Shown here: positions 36,903 through 47,948 of the stretch, piece after piece | How positions within the stretch are numbered: position 1 is the first letter of the stretch | Layout of the letters: every line of letters starts with the position of its first letter | Assembly: GCA_024128875.1 (NCBI GenBank) | Contig: JAMYFF010000001.1 | Location: 62,001-126,000, forward strand | Origin: Salinilacustrithrix flava | GTDB taxonomy: Bacteria; Actinomycetota; Acidimicrobiia; Acidimicrobiales; Salinilacustritrichaceae | DNA: 64,000 nucleotides | Direction of reading: 5' to 3' | Notes under the pieces: generated by a model | Seen by the model: the letters and a program-made list of their open reading frames with translations, nothing else | What the model was told of the DNA's origin: nothing | The model's database searches: none | Made by a program: the position numbers and the translations under genes

Positions 36903-36906
<4 letters not shown>
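34213..36906 (-). CDS. treY: Maltooligosyltrehalose synthase
   Basis: 897 residues, GH13. It rearranges the reducing-end alpha-1,4 bond of maltooligosaccharides to the alpha,alpha-1,1 bond of trehalose. Motifs: [19 protein letters not shown] at the start, [35 protein letters not shown] (region I), [13 protein letters not shown] (nucleophile region), [12 protein letters not shown] (acid Glu) and [17 protein letters not shown] (region IV), all typical of TreY. The length is somewhat above the usual 700-830, owing to long inserts in the second half. GTG 36906 overlaps the treX stop and its own stop overlaps treZ, both as GTGA. Confidence 0.95.
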
Positions 36907-39029
<2,123 letters not shown>

Positions 39030-39214
39030 CGGGGACCGATACCCACGAGACGATCGGGAGATACGTGACATGCGGCGGGGAGCGTGGCACGGATCGAGCC
39101 AGGGGCGCGCCGCGGTGGCATCCGCGCCACCCCGAGCGCATGACGAAGGACCCTTCCCCACCCGGGGCCGGCGGCGCAGCCTGGGGGCGAGCGGAACGCC
39201 CGGCCAGCCCTCCC

Positions 39215-39220
39215 TAGGGT
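39215..39220 (+). promoter_or_regulatory. -10 box TAGGGT with leader of about 35 bases
   Basis: Lies 40 bases before ATG 39261. The gene also has AGGAGG at 39247-39252, 8 bases before ATG, so this transcript should carry a leader. Confidence 0.45.
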
Positions 39221-39260
39221 GGTCGGCACCTGCCGAGTCGCAACCCAGGAGGCCAGTCCG

Positions 39261-40694
39261 ATGCCTGATGGCGTGGTGCAGTGGTTCGACCCCTCGACCG
39301 GCGAGGGGGTCATCCGGCGCGGCGGCCGGCGGTACGCCGTCCGCGCCAGCGCGATGGATCCCGCGTCTCGGGTCGGAGGGGCCCGGGTGCACTTCGACGT
39401 GCAGCGCGACGACGGCGTCCTGCGCGCCGAGAACGTCGTGCTCCGCCGCGGGACACGAACGTCCCCACGCCAGAGCCGCTTCGGGGACCTGAGCGGTGCT
39501 CGACAGCCCGCAGCGACCGGTGGGGCGGCCTCGTCCCGGGGCAACCCCGCACCCGTGGTGGCCTACGACCACCACCCGGCGCGGGCCGTCGAGGACTGGG
39601 CACGCCTGCTCGCCGACGGGCGGCTCGACGACGCCATCCTGCAGTGCGCGCCCGACGTCGTCCTCCACGAGGGCGGCGACGATCTGGCCGGTGTCGAGGC
39701 CCTCCGCCGCTGGTGGGACGCCAGCCCCCAGCTGGGCGCGGGTGCCATCCCGACGGTCACCGGCGTGGGGCCGGACACCTTCGAGCTGGCCTGGGACGAC
39801 CCGTCGCCGAACCGGATCCACGTCCGGGTGGCGCACGGCTTGATCTCGGAGCAGTGGGACGAGGCCGCGGCCGTCGCGACGGGCGAGGACGTGGACGACG
39901 AGGGGCGCAGCGTCGTCGGGACGGTCGAGATCTCCTCCGCCGGGTCCGTCACGTCGTCCGAGCTCGCCTACGCCGAGGACAAGGTCGCCAAGGTGCTGGC
40001 CGACGTCGGCCGGCCGGTGCTCCACACCGACATCCGGCTGGAGCGGTCGGCGGACACGTCGCTCGAGCGCCCGGCGATGGCCCGTCTCATCGTGCTGGTC
40101 GACGGCGAACCGGTCCGCGCCCAGGTGCGGGCGGCGGAGATGACCGAGGCGATCGACCTGCTGGACGCCCGGGCCCGTCGGCGCCTGACCCAGCTGGCCG
40201 AGCACCGCCAGACCCTGCGGCGCCGAGGGCCATCCAGCCCCGAGGGGCAGTGGCGCCGCGGCGACGCCCCCACGGAGCGGCCTCCCCACCTGCCCCGCCC
40301 CGCGGCGGAGCGCGAGATCGTGCGCCGCAAGAGCTTCACCACGGCGGAGGCCACCGTCGACGAGGCCATCTTCGACATGGAAGCGCTCGACCACGACTTC
40401 TTCCTGTTCACCGACCTCGCCAGCGGGCAGGACGCGGTCGTCCACGCGCGCGACGACGGCACCTACGGCCTGCAGTACGCCCGCGGCGTCGACGAGGACC
40501 CGACGGAGCCGACGGCAGCGGCGGTCGAGGTCCAGCCGGACCCGGCGCCCCGCTTCACCGTGGACCAGGCCCGGGAGCACCTCGACCTCAGCGGCGCTCC
40601 GTGGCTGTTCTTCGTCGACGCCGACCACGATCGGGGCCGGGTCCTCTACCGCCGCGACGACGGCCACTACGGCCTGATCGCACCCGCTGGCTAG
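39261..40694 (+). CDS. Cold-shock/NTF2-like/ribosome hibernation factor fusion
   Basis: 477 residues with an unusual order. Residues 1-63 are cold-shock-like ([38 protein letters not shown]). About 105-205 is a SnoaL/NTF2-like cone ([18 protein letters not shown]...[21 protein letters not shown]). About 220-320 resembles the S30AE/HPF core ([39 protein letters not shown]). Then come two HPF C-terminal dimerisation domains: 352-408 ([32 protein letters not shown]) and 430-475 ([15 protein letters not shown]). HPF-type proteins dimerise 70S ribosomes in stasis. A role in cold or starvation stress is inferred. It has a canonical AGGAGG site. Its stop shares CTAG with the convergent ligase gene. 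Confidence 0.75.
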   Translation: MPDGVVQWFDPSTGEGVIRRGGRRYAVRASAMDPASRVGGARVHFDVQRDDGVLRAENVVLRRGTRTSPRQSRFGDLSGARQPAATGGAASSRGNPAPVVAYDHHPARAVEDWARLLADGRLDDAILQCAPDVVLHEGGDDLAGVEALRRWWDASPQLGAGAIPTVTGVGPDTFELAWDDPSPNRIHVRVAHGLISEQWDEAAAVATGEDVDDEGRSVVGTVEISSAGSVTSSELAYAEDKVAKVLADVGRPVLHTDIRLERSADTSLERPAMARLIVLVDGEPVRAQVRAAEMTEAIDLLDARARRRLTQLAEHRQTLRRRGPSSPEGQWRRGDAPTERPPHLPRPAAEREIVRRKSFTTAEATVDEAIFDMEALDHDFFLFTDLASGQDAVVHARDDGTYGLQYARGVDEDPTEPTAAAVEVQPDPAPRFTVDQAREHLDLSGAPWLFFVDADHDRGRVLYRRDDGHYGLIAPAG

Positions 40695-42190
40695 GCGAGC
40701 AGGGCGATGACCTCGCGCCGCTGGACCTTGTTGGTCCCGGTGCGAGGCAGGTCGTCGACCGCCACGTAGCGCGCCGGCACCTTGTAGTGCGCCAGGTGCT
40801 CGCGGGCGTGGGCGTCGAGCGCGGCCGCGTCGAGCTCGACCCCGTCCCGCAACCGGACGGCGGCGGCGGGGACCTCGCCGAGGCGGTCGTCGGGCAGCGG
40901 CACGACCGCGGCCTCGAGCACGTCGGGATGGTCCTCGAGCACCGCTTCGACCTCGACCGCGTAGACGGAGAAGCCGCCCCGCATGATCACGTCCTTCTTG
41001 CGACCGGCGAAGACGATGGAGCCGAGCGGGCCGCGCCGGGCCAGGTCCCCGGTGTGCAGCCACCCCTCGTCGTCCAGCACGGCGGCGGTGGCGGCCTCGT
41101 CGTGCCAGTAGCCGCGCAGCACGCCCGGCCCCTTGACGAGGAGCTCACCCGTGGCGCCGGTGGCGACGGTCTCGCCGTCGTCGCCCACGACCCGGAGCCG
41201 GTAGCCGGGCACGGGGAACCCCATGGCGTCGCCGGTGCCGAGCCGCATGAAGGGCGGGCTGATCTTGGCGGCGACGCCGCCGCCGGTCTCCACCAGGCCG
41301 TAGCCCTCGGCGAACGCGGCCTCGCCGATGTCGCCGACGCCGGGCAGGCGGACCGTGCCCCCCATCTTCTTGAACCGCTGGGCCAGCTCGGCCGGCATCA
41401 CGTCGGCCCCCGAGCCCCACACGCGGATGCTGCCCAGGTCTCGCTCCTCGGCGCCGGCTTCGAGGAGGAGGCGGTACATGGCGGGCACGCCGATGAACAC
41501 CGAGGGCCGCCGCGACTCGATGGCGTCGAGGATCTCCTCGGCGCGGAAGCGCGGCGAGAACCACGTCGCGGTCCCCGTGGCGGCGAGGCCGAGCAGCGTG
41601 ACGAAGCCCATGATGTGGGCGACGGGGAGGCTGACCACGGCCTCGTCCCCGCGCAGGCCCGCCGGTACCAGCGCGCCGGCCCGCAGCGAGCCCAGCAGCG
41701 CATCGTGGGTGAGGGCGGCGCCCTTGGGCTTGCCGGTGGTGCCCGAGGTGTAGAAGAGCGCGGCGACGTCGGAGCCGCTGGCCGCGACGGCCTGGCGCAC
41801 CGGCTCGTGGCCGTCGACCTCGTGGGCCGAGCGCAGGGCGAAGGCGGCGCCGGAGTCCTCCATGACGTGGCGGACCTCGTCGGGGCGCATGGCATCGTTC
41901 ACCGGGGCCGGGATGCACCCGGCGCGGGCGACGGCGAGGCACAGCAGCAGCTGGTGGTAGCCGTTCGGGGTGGCGACCACGACGACGTCGCCGGGCTCGG
42001 TGCGGGCGGCGATGCCGCCGGCCCAGCGGGCGACCCGCTTGGCGGCCTGGCGGTGGGTGAGGGCCAGGCCGCCCCGCGCCTCGGTCACGAGGCGCCGATC
42101 GCCGTGGACCGCGGCGAGGCGCTCGAGCACGTTGCCGAGGTTGAGGTCCTTGCGGACGAGGAAGGAGGCCCGCCCGAGCATCCGACGCAT
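40691..42190 (-). CDS. Acyl/aryl-CoA ligase (ANL superfamily)
   Basis: 499 residues. AMP-binding core [17 protein letters not shown], adenine site [13 protein letters not shown] and [11 protein letters not shown], hinge [12 protein letters not shown], and the catalytic C-terminal Lys in [15 protein letters not shown]. It activates a carboxylic acid as acyl-AMP and transfers it to CoA. Which acid cannot be said: the style resembles class I acyl-CoA/benzoate-type ligases. The segment between the P-loop and hinge is of normal length. ATG 42190 is chosen before the conserved region. The cyclase gene lies 29 bases upstream on the same strand. The stop shares CTAG 40691-40694. Confidence 0.88.
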   Translation of the reverse strand: MRRMLGRASFLVRKDLNLGNVLERLAAVHGDRRLVTEARGGLALTHRQAAKRVARWAGGIAARTEPGDVVVVATPNGYHQLLLCLAVARAGCIPAPVNDAMRPDEVRHVMEDSGAAFALRSAHEVDGHEPVRQAVAASGSDVAALFYTSGTTGKPKGAALTHDALLGSLRAGALVPAGLRGDEAVVSLPVAHIMGFVTLLGLAATGTATWFSPRFRAEEILDAIESRRPSVFIGVPAMYRLLLEAGAEERDLGSIRVWGSGADVMPAELAQRFKKMGGTVRLPGVGDIGEAAFAEGYGLVETGGGVAAKISPPFMRLGTGDAMGFPVPGYRLRVVGDDGETVATGATGELLVKGPGVLRGYWHDEAATAAVLDDEGWLHTGDLARRGPLGSIVFAGRKKDVIMRGGFSVYAVEVEAVLEDHPDVLEAAVVPLPDDRLGEVPAAAVRLRDGVELDAAALDAHAREHLAHYKVPARYVAVDDLPRTGTNKVQRREVIALLA

Positions 42191-42219
42191 GGAGCACCGG
42201 TGTACCCCCGTGGGCGGCC

Positions 42220-43254
42220 TCAGCGCCAGACGAGCGCGAGCAGGTGCCGGGGGCGGCTGATGCCCTTGAGGGTGTGCAGGCCTCGGCCGGTGGTCGTGTG
42301 GCGGCCGTCGAGGTGATCGGCGACGTGCTCGGTGACCACGATCTCGTCTGGATCGGCGGCATCGGTGACCCGGGCGGCGAGGTTCACGACGTTGCCGATG
42401 ATGTCGTCGCCGTCCTCCACCGCGTCGCCGCTGTGGATGCCGACGCGCACGGAGGGAGCGAAGCCGGTCCCGGTGCGCTGGCGCTCGAGCCGGCGCAGCA
42501 GCTCGGTCGCGGCCGCGGCGGCGGACGCGGGATCGGGGAAGCGCAGCAGCACGCCGTCGCCGGCGGTGCTGACCTCCCAGCCGCCGTGGGCCTCGGCGCA
42601 CGCGGTCACCTGGTCCCGCAGGGCTCGGCGGACCGCCACCCACCGCTCGTCGCCCAGGGCCTCGTTCAGGCTCGTGGAGCCGACCACGTCGACGAACATG
42701 GCGACCACGAAGCGTGGTCCGGGAACCTCGCTCGCTGGAGCACCGGCTGCGATCGCCGGGATGCCCGGTGCCGACGCCCCCAGCACGTGGTGCTCGGCGT
42801 CGCGCTGCGCCCGCGGCGAGCGGCGGCGGTTGCGTCGCTGCGCCGAGAGGCGGGCCACCTGCCAGTGGGCGCCCAGACCGACGCCCCATCCGGCCGCGGG
42901 GAACAGCGGCCAGAACGGAAGCCCGCCGCCGGACGCGGCCCAGATCACGACGAGCATGCCGATCACGAGGCTGTAGATGGTCAGGTGCATCCGGAACGCC
43001 ACATCGTCCGGTACGACGGGCGCATCGATCGGGACCGGCTCGACGTCGGGTAGGTCGGCGGTGAGGGGGACCAGCGCAGGGAGCGTGTCGGCGGCGTAGG
43101 CGGCTGCCAGACGGTCCTCCAGGTCCTCGAGCGTGATCAGGCCATCACCCGCTGCGTCGCGGAGTCGGTCGACGACCCGGGCCCGGTCGTCGTCGGAGGG
43201 GCGCGGCGCCGGCTGCCGCGCCGGCACCATCGGTTCGCCCCCTCGTTCGCTCAC
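42220..43254 (-). CDS. DUF1707-2TM-class III adenylate/guanylate cyclase
   Basis: 344 residues with three modules: DUF1707 near 18-70 (RPSDDDRARVVDRLRDAAGD), a two-helix membrane hairpin near 95-135 (LTIYSLVIGMLVVIWAASGG, then WPLFPAAGWGVGLGAHW), and a class III cyclase domain near 185-340. Catalytic residues are present: metal Asp in AMFVDVVGSTSLNEAL and STAGDGVLLRFPD, and the Asn/Arg pair in GNVVNLAARVTD, so it should make a cyclic nucleotide; cAMP or cGMP cannot be decided. GTG 43254 lies 6 nt after GAACCT. Neighbours (helicase, acyl-CoA ligase) give no hint of the signal it senses. Confidence 0.85.
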   Translation of the reverse strand: MSERGGEPMVPARQPAPRPSDDDRARVVDRLRDAAGDGLITLEDLEDRLAAAYAADTLPALVPLTADLPDVEPVPIDAPVVPDDVAFRMHLTIYSLVIGMLVVIWAASGGGLPFWPLFPAAGWGVGLGAHWQVARLSAQRRNRRRSPRAQRDAEHHVLGASAPGIPAIAAGAPASEVPGPRFVVAMFVDVVGSTSLNEALGDERWVAVRRALRDQVTACAEAHGGWEVSTAGDGVLLRFPDPASAAAAATELLRRLERQRTGTGFAPSVRVGIHSGDAVEDGDDIIGNVVNLAARVTDAADPDEIVVTEHVADHLDGRHTTTGRGLHTLKGISRPRHLLALVWR

Positions 43255-43316
43255 CCTCGAAGGTTCTGGCAGTCGCCGGACTTCTCCTGCCCGCGGCGCC
43301 GTGACGTGTGGCTCCG

Positions 43317-45686
43317 TCAGCGCTTCTCGAGCGGGGACCATGACAGCAGCAGGCGCTTCTCGCCGACGTCGACGAAGCGGATGGTGGCCTCGGCCTTGTC
43401 GCCCGCGCCCTCGATGTCGATGATCACACCGTCGCCGAACGTGGCGTGGTGCACGTCGTCGCCGACCTTGAGCCCGAGGGCTTCGGCGCCGCTGCTCGGT
43501 GCGGGCGCGTCCCGGGCCGCCAGGGCGTTCTCGACGATGCGATCCCGGCCCGCGTCCATGCGCTCCTTGCGGTCGCCGCGCCCGAAGGTGCGCCCCTCGG
43601 GTTCGGTCCAGCCGCCGGCGCGGCGCCCGGCCCGCTCGGAGCCGCCGCCGGAGTAGGTGCGCCCGCCCCGGCTCGCCCGCTGGCGACCGCCGATCTCCTC
43701 CACCAGCTCGGGTGGGATCTCGTCCAGGAAGCGGCTGGGCGGGTTGTACTGCGTGCCGCCGAACAGGGTGCGGCTCCAGGCGTGGGTGATGTGCAGGTGG
43801 TGCATGGCCCGCGTGATGCCCACGTAGGCGAGGCGACGCTCCTCCTCGAGCTGGTCGGGCTCGGTGAGGGTGCGCAGGTGGGGGAAGATGCCGTCCTCCA
43901 GGCCCACGAGGAAGACGATGGGGTACTCGAGGCCCTTGGCCGAGTGCAGGGTCATCAGGGTGACCTCGGACTGGTCGGGATCGAGCTGGTCGGTGTCGGC
44001 GACGAGGCTGACCGCCTCGAGGAACTCGGCCACGTCCTCGGTCTCCGATGCGGTGCCGAGCAGCTCGGCCAGGTTCTCGAGGCGCCCCTCGGACTCGATC
44101 GTGCGCTCGTTGCGGAGCTCGTCGAGGTAGCCGCTGCCCTCGAGCAGGTGCTCGAGCAGCGGCCCGGGCCCGTCCTCGATGCGGTCGACGGCCCCGTCGA
44201 GCAGCTCGGTGAACCGGGCGATGCCGTTGAGCGCCCGCCCGGACACGCCGGCCTCGTCGGCCCGGCGCAACCCGTCGAGGAACGACATGCCCCGGCCCTG
44301 GATCCAGGCGTCGATGCGCCCGACCGAGGTGTCCCCCACCCCGCGCTTGGGGACGTTGAGCACCCGCTTCACGCTGACCTCGTCGGTGGGGTTGACCACC
44401 GCCTTCAGGTAGGCGAGGGCGTCCTTGATCTCGCGCCGGTCGTAGAACCGGGTGCCTCCGATGACCCGGTACGGGATGCCGCCCCGGGCCAGGTACTCCT
44501 CGATGACCCGGGACTGCGCGTTGGTCCGGTAGAAGACCGCGATGTCGCCCCAGCGGACGTCGCCGGCCTCGTGGAAGGCCGAGATGCGCTGGGTGACCCA
44601 CTGGGCCTCGTCGTGCTCGTCCTCGGCGTGGTAGCGCAGGATCTTGTCGCCCGGCCCGGCCTCGGTCCACAGGTCCTTGGGCTTGCGACCCATGTTGTTG
44701 GCGATCACCGCGTTGGCGGCATCGAGCACCGTCTGGGTGGACCGGTAGTTCTGCACCAGCGGGATCGTGGTGACGTCGGGGAACGCCTCCTCGAACTGGA
44801 GGATGTTGGCGATGTCGGCGCCTCGGAAGCGGTAAATCGACTGGTCCGAGTCGCCCACGACCGTGACGTTGCGGTGCTCCTTGGCGAGCTGGACGACGAG
44901 GCTGTTCTGGACCTTGTTGGTGTCCTGGTACTCGTCGACGAGGACGTGGGTGAATCGCTGGCGGTAGTGGGCGAGCACGTCGGGGTGGCGGCGGAACAGC
45001 TCGACGGCGTTGAGGAGGATGTCGTCGAAGTCCATGGCGCCGGCCCGGAGGAGGCGGGCCTGGTACTCGCGGTAGACGTCGGCGAGCTTGCGCTCGGTGA
45101 AGGAGCCGGCCCGGTCGGCGTACTCGTCGACGAGCACGTAGTCGTTCTTCGCCGCGCTGATCTGGGCGTGCACCGAGCGGGGCGGCAGCTTCTTGGTGTC
45201 CAGGTTCAGGTCCCGCAGGACGTAGCCGGTGAGGCGGACGGCGTCGGCCTGGTCGTAGATCGTGAACGAGGACGGGAAGCCGATGGCGTCGGCGTCGCGG
45301 CGCAGGATGCGCACGCAGGCCGAGTGGAACGTGGACACCCACATCTTCTGGGCCACCGAGCCGACGAGGGTGCCGACGCGTGCCTTCATCTCGTCGGCGG
45401 CCTTGTTCGTGAAGGTGATCGCCAGGATCTCGAACGGGCTGACGCCCTGCTCCTGGATGAGCCAGGCGATGCGCCGGGTGAGGACCCTCGTCTTGCCCGA
45501 GCCGGCGCCGGCGAGCACGAGCAGCGGCCCGCCGAGGTGGGTGACCGCCTCCTCCTGGGCCGGGTTCAGGCCATCGAGCAGGGGCGCGCCGAACGGGCCG
45601 GAGCCGGGGCCGATGCGGTCGGTCGGCTCGGGGAACAGCTCGTCCGTCGGCTCGCTCGGCAGGGGTTCCTCGGTCGACGCAGGCAC
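43317..45686 (-). CDS. pcrA: UvrD/PcrA-type DNA helicase
   Basis: 789 residues, superfamily 1A 3'-5' helicase. N-terminal Q-motif LNPAQEEAV, Walker A LAGAGSGKTRVL, motif II VDEYQDTN, motif III GDSDQSIYRFRGAD, motif V VTLMTLHSAKGLEYP and motif VI AYVGITRAMHHLHI. The C-terminal Tudor-like tail (VGDDVHHATFGDGVIIDIEG), which in PcrA contacts RNA polymerase, is intact. It acts in repair and transcription-replication conflict. GTG 45686 is chosen because TAGGGT (45699-45694) ends 7 nt upstream; an open frame continues upstream without similarity. Confidence 0.95.
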   Translation of the reverse strand: MPASTEEPLPSEPTDELFPEPTDRIGPGSGPFGAPLLDGLNPAQEEAVTHLGGPLLVLAGAGSGKTRVLTRRIAWLIQEQGVSPFEILAITFTNKAADEMKARVGTLVGSVAQKMWVSTFHSACVRILRRDADAIGFPSSFTIYDQADAVRLTGYVLRDLNLDTKKLPPRSVHAQISAAKNDYVLVDEYADRAGSFTERKLADVYREYQARLLRAGAMDFDDILLNAVELFRRHPDVLAHYRQRFTHVLVDEYQDTNKVQNSLVVQLAKEHRNVTVVGDSDQSIYRFRGADIANILQFEEAFPDVTTIPLVQNYRSTQTVLDAANAVIANNMGRKPKDLWTEAGPGDKILRYHAEDEHDEAQWVTQRISAFHEAGDVRWGDIAVFYRTNAQSRVIEEYLARGGIPYRVIGGTRFYDRREIKDALAYLKAVVNPTDEVSVKRVLNVPKRGVGDTSVGRIDAWIQGRGMSFLDGLRRADEAGVSGRALNGIARFTELLDGAVDRIEDGPGPLLEHLLEGSGYLDELRNERTIESEGRLENLAELLGTASETEDVAEFLEAVSLVADTDQLDPDQSEVTLMTLHSAKGLEYPIVFLVGLEDGIFPHLRTLTEPDQLEEERRLAYVGITRAMHHLHITHAWSRTLFGGTQYNPPSRFLDEIPPELVEEIGGRQRASRGGRTYSGGGSERAGRRAGGWTEPEGRTFGRGDRKERMDAGRDRIVENALAARDAPAPSSGAEALGLKVGDDVHHATFGDGVIIDIEGAGDKAEATIRFVDVGEKRLLLSWSPLEKR

Positions 45687-45693
45687 CGTGGCG

Positions 45694-45699
45694 ACCCTA
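45694..45699 (-). promoter_or_regulatory. -10 box TAGGGT, leaderless pcrA start
   Basis: Ends 7 nt before GTG 45686 and fixes that start. Confidence 0.55.
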
Positions 45700-45764
45700 C
45701 CGGCCACCCCTGACAGCCCCGCCGCCCGCGAGCCCGGCGGCAGCCCCGTGCCAGAATCGCCGCC

Positions 45765-46646
45765 GTGCGCATCCACAAGCTGTCGTCCACCGATGCCTTC
45801 GTCGCCTTCGACCTCGACGACGCCCCGTCCGTCGGCGTCACCCGGCTGGCCCGCAAGGTCCTCACCGACGGGGCCGAGCTCCTGGCCCGCTCCACCACCT
45901 ACGCCTTCGCCAGCTTCGGCATCCAGATGGGCGGCGGCTCCGCCGGCATCAACGCCGAGGGCGACGACCGCGACCCGGCGGTCGCCGCGTTCGTGGAGGA
46001 GATGCGGTCAGCGGTCGCCGAGGGCCGCTGGGTCACCGATCCTGCCCTCGGCCTCTCCGAGGCCGACCTCGCCCCGCTGCGCATCGACGACCGCCGCCCG
46101 TCCGAGCTGTGGACCGACGGCCTCGCCGACACCCTCACCGCCCAGGGCGCGGTGGCGGCCGCCGGCGCCGTCCGAGAGGGCGGCCTGACCGGCGCCACGT
46201 GCGCCTTCGTGGGCAAGGGCCCGGTCGTGGAGGCCGCGCGCGCCGCGGTCGAGGCCGCCGGCGGCACCGTGGCCGACGGCGACTCCCCAGCGACCGAGGC
46301 CGACGTCCTCTTCGTCGCCGGCAAGTCCGGGGTGCTCGACCACGAGGTCGTCCCCGACATCGCGGCCGGCGTCGTCGTGCCGCTCACCCCCGTGCCGGTC
46401 ACCGCCCGGGCCCACGCCGAGCTGACCAAGGCCGGCAAGGTGCACGTGCCCGACTTCCTCTCCACCGCCGCTCCCCTGCTGCATGCCCACGGCGACGACG
46501 TCGCCGACCCGGTGACCGCCGTCGCCGACAAGGTCGCCGGCCTCGCCTCCCACGGCACCGGACTGTGGCTGGCCGCCGTCGAGGAGGCCGAGGCGTTCCT
46601 GCGCACCTGGCGCGACGAGCTCCCCTTCGGACGCCCCCTGGCCTAG
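45765..46646 (+). CDS. Glu/Leu-dehydrogenase-like protein lacking the catalytic lysines
   Basis: 293 residues. The N-terminal half aligns by eye with the amino-acid dehydrogenase dimerisation domain: VTRLARKVLTDGAELLARS, then TTYAFASFGIQMGGGSAGIN where true enzymes have MTYK...GGGKGGI. Both lysines are replaced (A47 region and S59). The C-terminal half is a Rossmann-like domain (GGLTGATCAFVGKGPVVEAA) with GKG in place of the usual GxGxxG. It may be a regulatory or repurposed paralogue; the assignment to this fold is an inference from pattern. GTG 45765 follows CAGAAT by 7 nt and is divergent from pcrA. Confidence 0.5.
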   Translation: MRIHKLSSTDAFVAFDLDDAPSVGVTRLARKVLTDGAELLARSTTYAFASFGIQMGGGSAGINAEGDDRDPAVAAFVEEMRSAVAEGRWVTDPALGLSEADLAPLRIDDRRPSELWTDGLADTLTAQGAVAAAGAVREGGLTGATCAFVGKGPVVEAARAAVEAAGGTVADGDSPATEADVLFVAGKSGVLDHEVVPDIAAGVVVPLTPVPVTARAHAELTKAGKVHVPDFLSTAAPLLHAHGDDVADPVTAVADKVAGLASHGTGLWLAAVEEAEAFLRTWRDELPFGRPLA

Positions 46647-46801
46647 ACCTGGATCGCCGCCGGCATCCGAGCCGTGCGGATCGGGGTGGCAGCGACACGA
46701 TCCGTCCGGACGCGGGCGCCCTCAGCCTCGGATCGGACCGACCTGTCGTCGGATCAGCCCGAAACCGCCCGTTCCGGCGTCTGCCGGCCCGATGGGCGGG
46801 C

Positions 46802-47050
46802 ATGGGCTCCGATGTGCTGGCCATCACCGGACCCGCCCTGTCCCGGCGCCGCGAGCTGTTCGCCCTCACCGTGACCGCGGTCGCCGCCCTCGCGGCCGTC
46901 GTGGTGCCCACGCTCTACGTGGCGGTGCTGCCCGTGGCCTGCGGCGCCGTGGCGCTCAGTGCCCCCGCCGGGCGGCGCCTCCCCGCCGCGCTCGCCGTGT
47001 GGGCCCCGGTGTCCCTGGCCGTGGTCGTCGGGGGCATGCCGATCGCATGA
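46802..47050 (+). CDS. Small two-span membrane protein (82 aa)
   Basis: ATG 46802 opens MGSDVLAITGPALSRRRELF, followed by two hydrophobic spans (ALTVTAVAALAAVVVPTLYV and AALAVWAPVSLAVVVGGM) separated by a short basic turn (GRRLPA). There is no recognisable family. The ribosome-binding site is poor (GGGCGGGC). The preceding 155 bases hold no clear promoter. Its stop overlaps the start of a 25-codon frame (ATGA). It is reasonable as a gene because of its clean hydrophobic pattern, but unproven. Confidence 0.45.
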   Translation: MGSDVLAITGPALSRRRELFALTVTAVAALAAVVVPTLYVAVLPVACGAVALSAPAGRRLPAALAVWAPVSLAVVVGGMPIA

Positions 47051-47124
47051 AGGACCGGGGCATCCGCAGCCGCTACCGGGGCCTCGACCTCGAACCGGCG
47101 CGCTCCGGCCGTCCGCTGGCCTAG
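47047..47124 (+). CDS. Possible 25-residue basic peptide
   Basis: ATG 47047 overlaps the previous stop as ATGA; the product MKDRGIRSRYRGLDLEPARS... is basic and soluble. Its TAG sits in CTAG 47121-47124 with the stop of the convergent gene. Translation coupling is the only evidence. Confidence 0.3.
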   Translation: MKDRGIRSRYRGLDLEPARSGRPLA

Positions 47125-47948
47125 GAGGACCCGGCCACCGACTCGGCCAGCCGGTCGATGGTGGGGCGCAGGATCAGCGCGTAGGTGTCGGCGATCGCCG
47201 CCTCGCGGTGGGTGGCCTGCGACTCGAGGCGCCGGGGGTCCGTGGCCACGGCGAGGAAGGCCGCCTTCGACGGGAACTGGTTGAACCGGACCTGGTCCCA
47301 CCGCCGCCCGTCGCCGACGATCGTGCCCTCGATGGCGAACCAGCCGGCGATGCGCACGCCGTGGGGCACCGCGACGAGGGCGGCGTCGTCCTGGTACCGC
47401 TCCATGTCGGTGTCGGCCTTGCCCGGGTGGAAGCGGATGAGGTGCAGCACCACCACCGGCCCGTCGTCATCGCTCGGGGGGTGGGGCACCGACGACCAGT
47501 CAACCGGTGCGGGGGCGTCGGGCCGGTCCTGGGGCGAGGGGATGGGCGTGCCGCCGACGACGATGGTCTCGGCCATCCCCGCCTCCTTGTGCACGTGCTT
47601 GGCCCTGAAGTCCGGACGGGACTGCATCTCGATGAACGAGCGCCGGGTCGGGTAGCGCACGACCCCGATGCGGTCCCACCGGGGCGAGTCGCCGAGCAGC
47701 TGGTCCTCCACGTCGGCCACGAACGCGACCTCGGCACCGATGTCGGCGAGCACGTCGACCGGGGCGTATCGGTCGTCGGCCTCGCGACCGCTCACCGCCG
47801 ACTCGGCCCCGTCGTACACCGCCTGGTCCCGGTAGGACATGAGGTTGACCATCCAGATCGGGCCGTCCTCGTCGGGCGCGGTGGTGGCCAGGCGGATGCC
47901 GTACTCGCGGTCGACCTGGCCGTAGCCGGGGCTCCGGGTGTCGCTCAC
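47121..47948 (-). CDS. Tandem DUF1330-like (dimeric alpha/beta barrel) protein
   Basis: 275 residues built of two related halves. Half one has IWMVNLMSYRDQAVYDG, SPRWDRIGVVRYPTRRSFIE and MQSRPDFRAKHVHKEAGMAE; half two has VVVLHLIRFHPGKADTDMER, RRWDQVRFNQFPSKAAFLA and RRLESQATHREAAIADTYAL. Each half matches the DUF1330/EthD style: a strand, then W-D-x-V/I-R-Y/F-P-S/T-x-x-A/S-F. Such ferredoxin-like folds bind small hydrophobic ligands or act in catabolic operons; function here is unknown. GTG 47948 overlaps the sulfatase-fusion stop (GTGA). It is the last gene of the TetR-flanked operon. Confidence 0.7.
   Translation of the reverse strand: MSDTRSPGYGQVDREYGIRLATTAPDEDGPIWMVNLMSYRDQAVYDGAESAVSGREADDRYAPVDVLADIGAEVAFVADVEDQLLGDSPRWDRIGVVRYPTRRSFIEMQSRPDFRAKHVHKEAGMAETIVVGGTPIPSPQDRPDAPAPVDWSSVPHPPSDDDGPVVVLHLIRFHPGKADTDMERYQDDAALVAVPHGVRIAGWFAIEGTIVGDGRRWDQVRFNQFPSKAAFLAVATDPRRLESQATHREAAIADTYALILRPTIDRLAESVAGSS

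Noticed and set aside
45687..45776. 30-residue N-terminal extension of pcrA
   Set aside because: It overlaps the promoter region and the divergent gene's start; TAGGGT places the start at GTG 45686.
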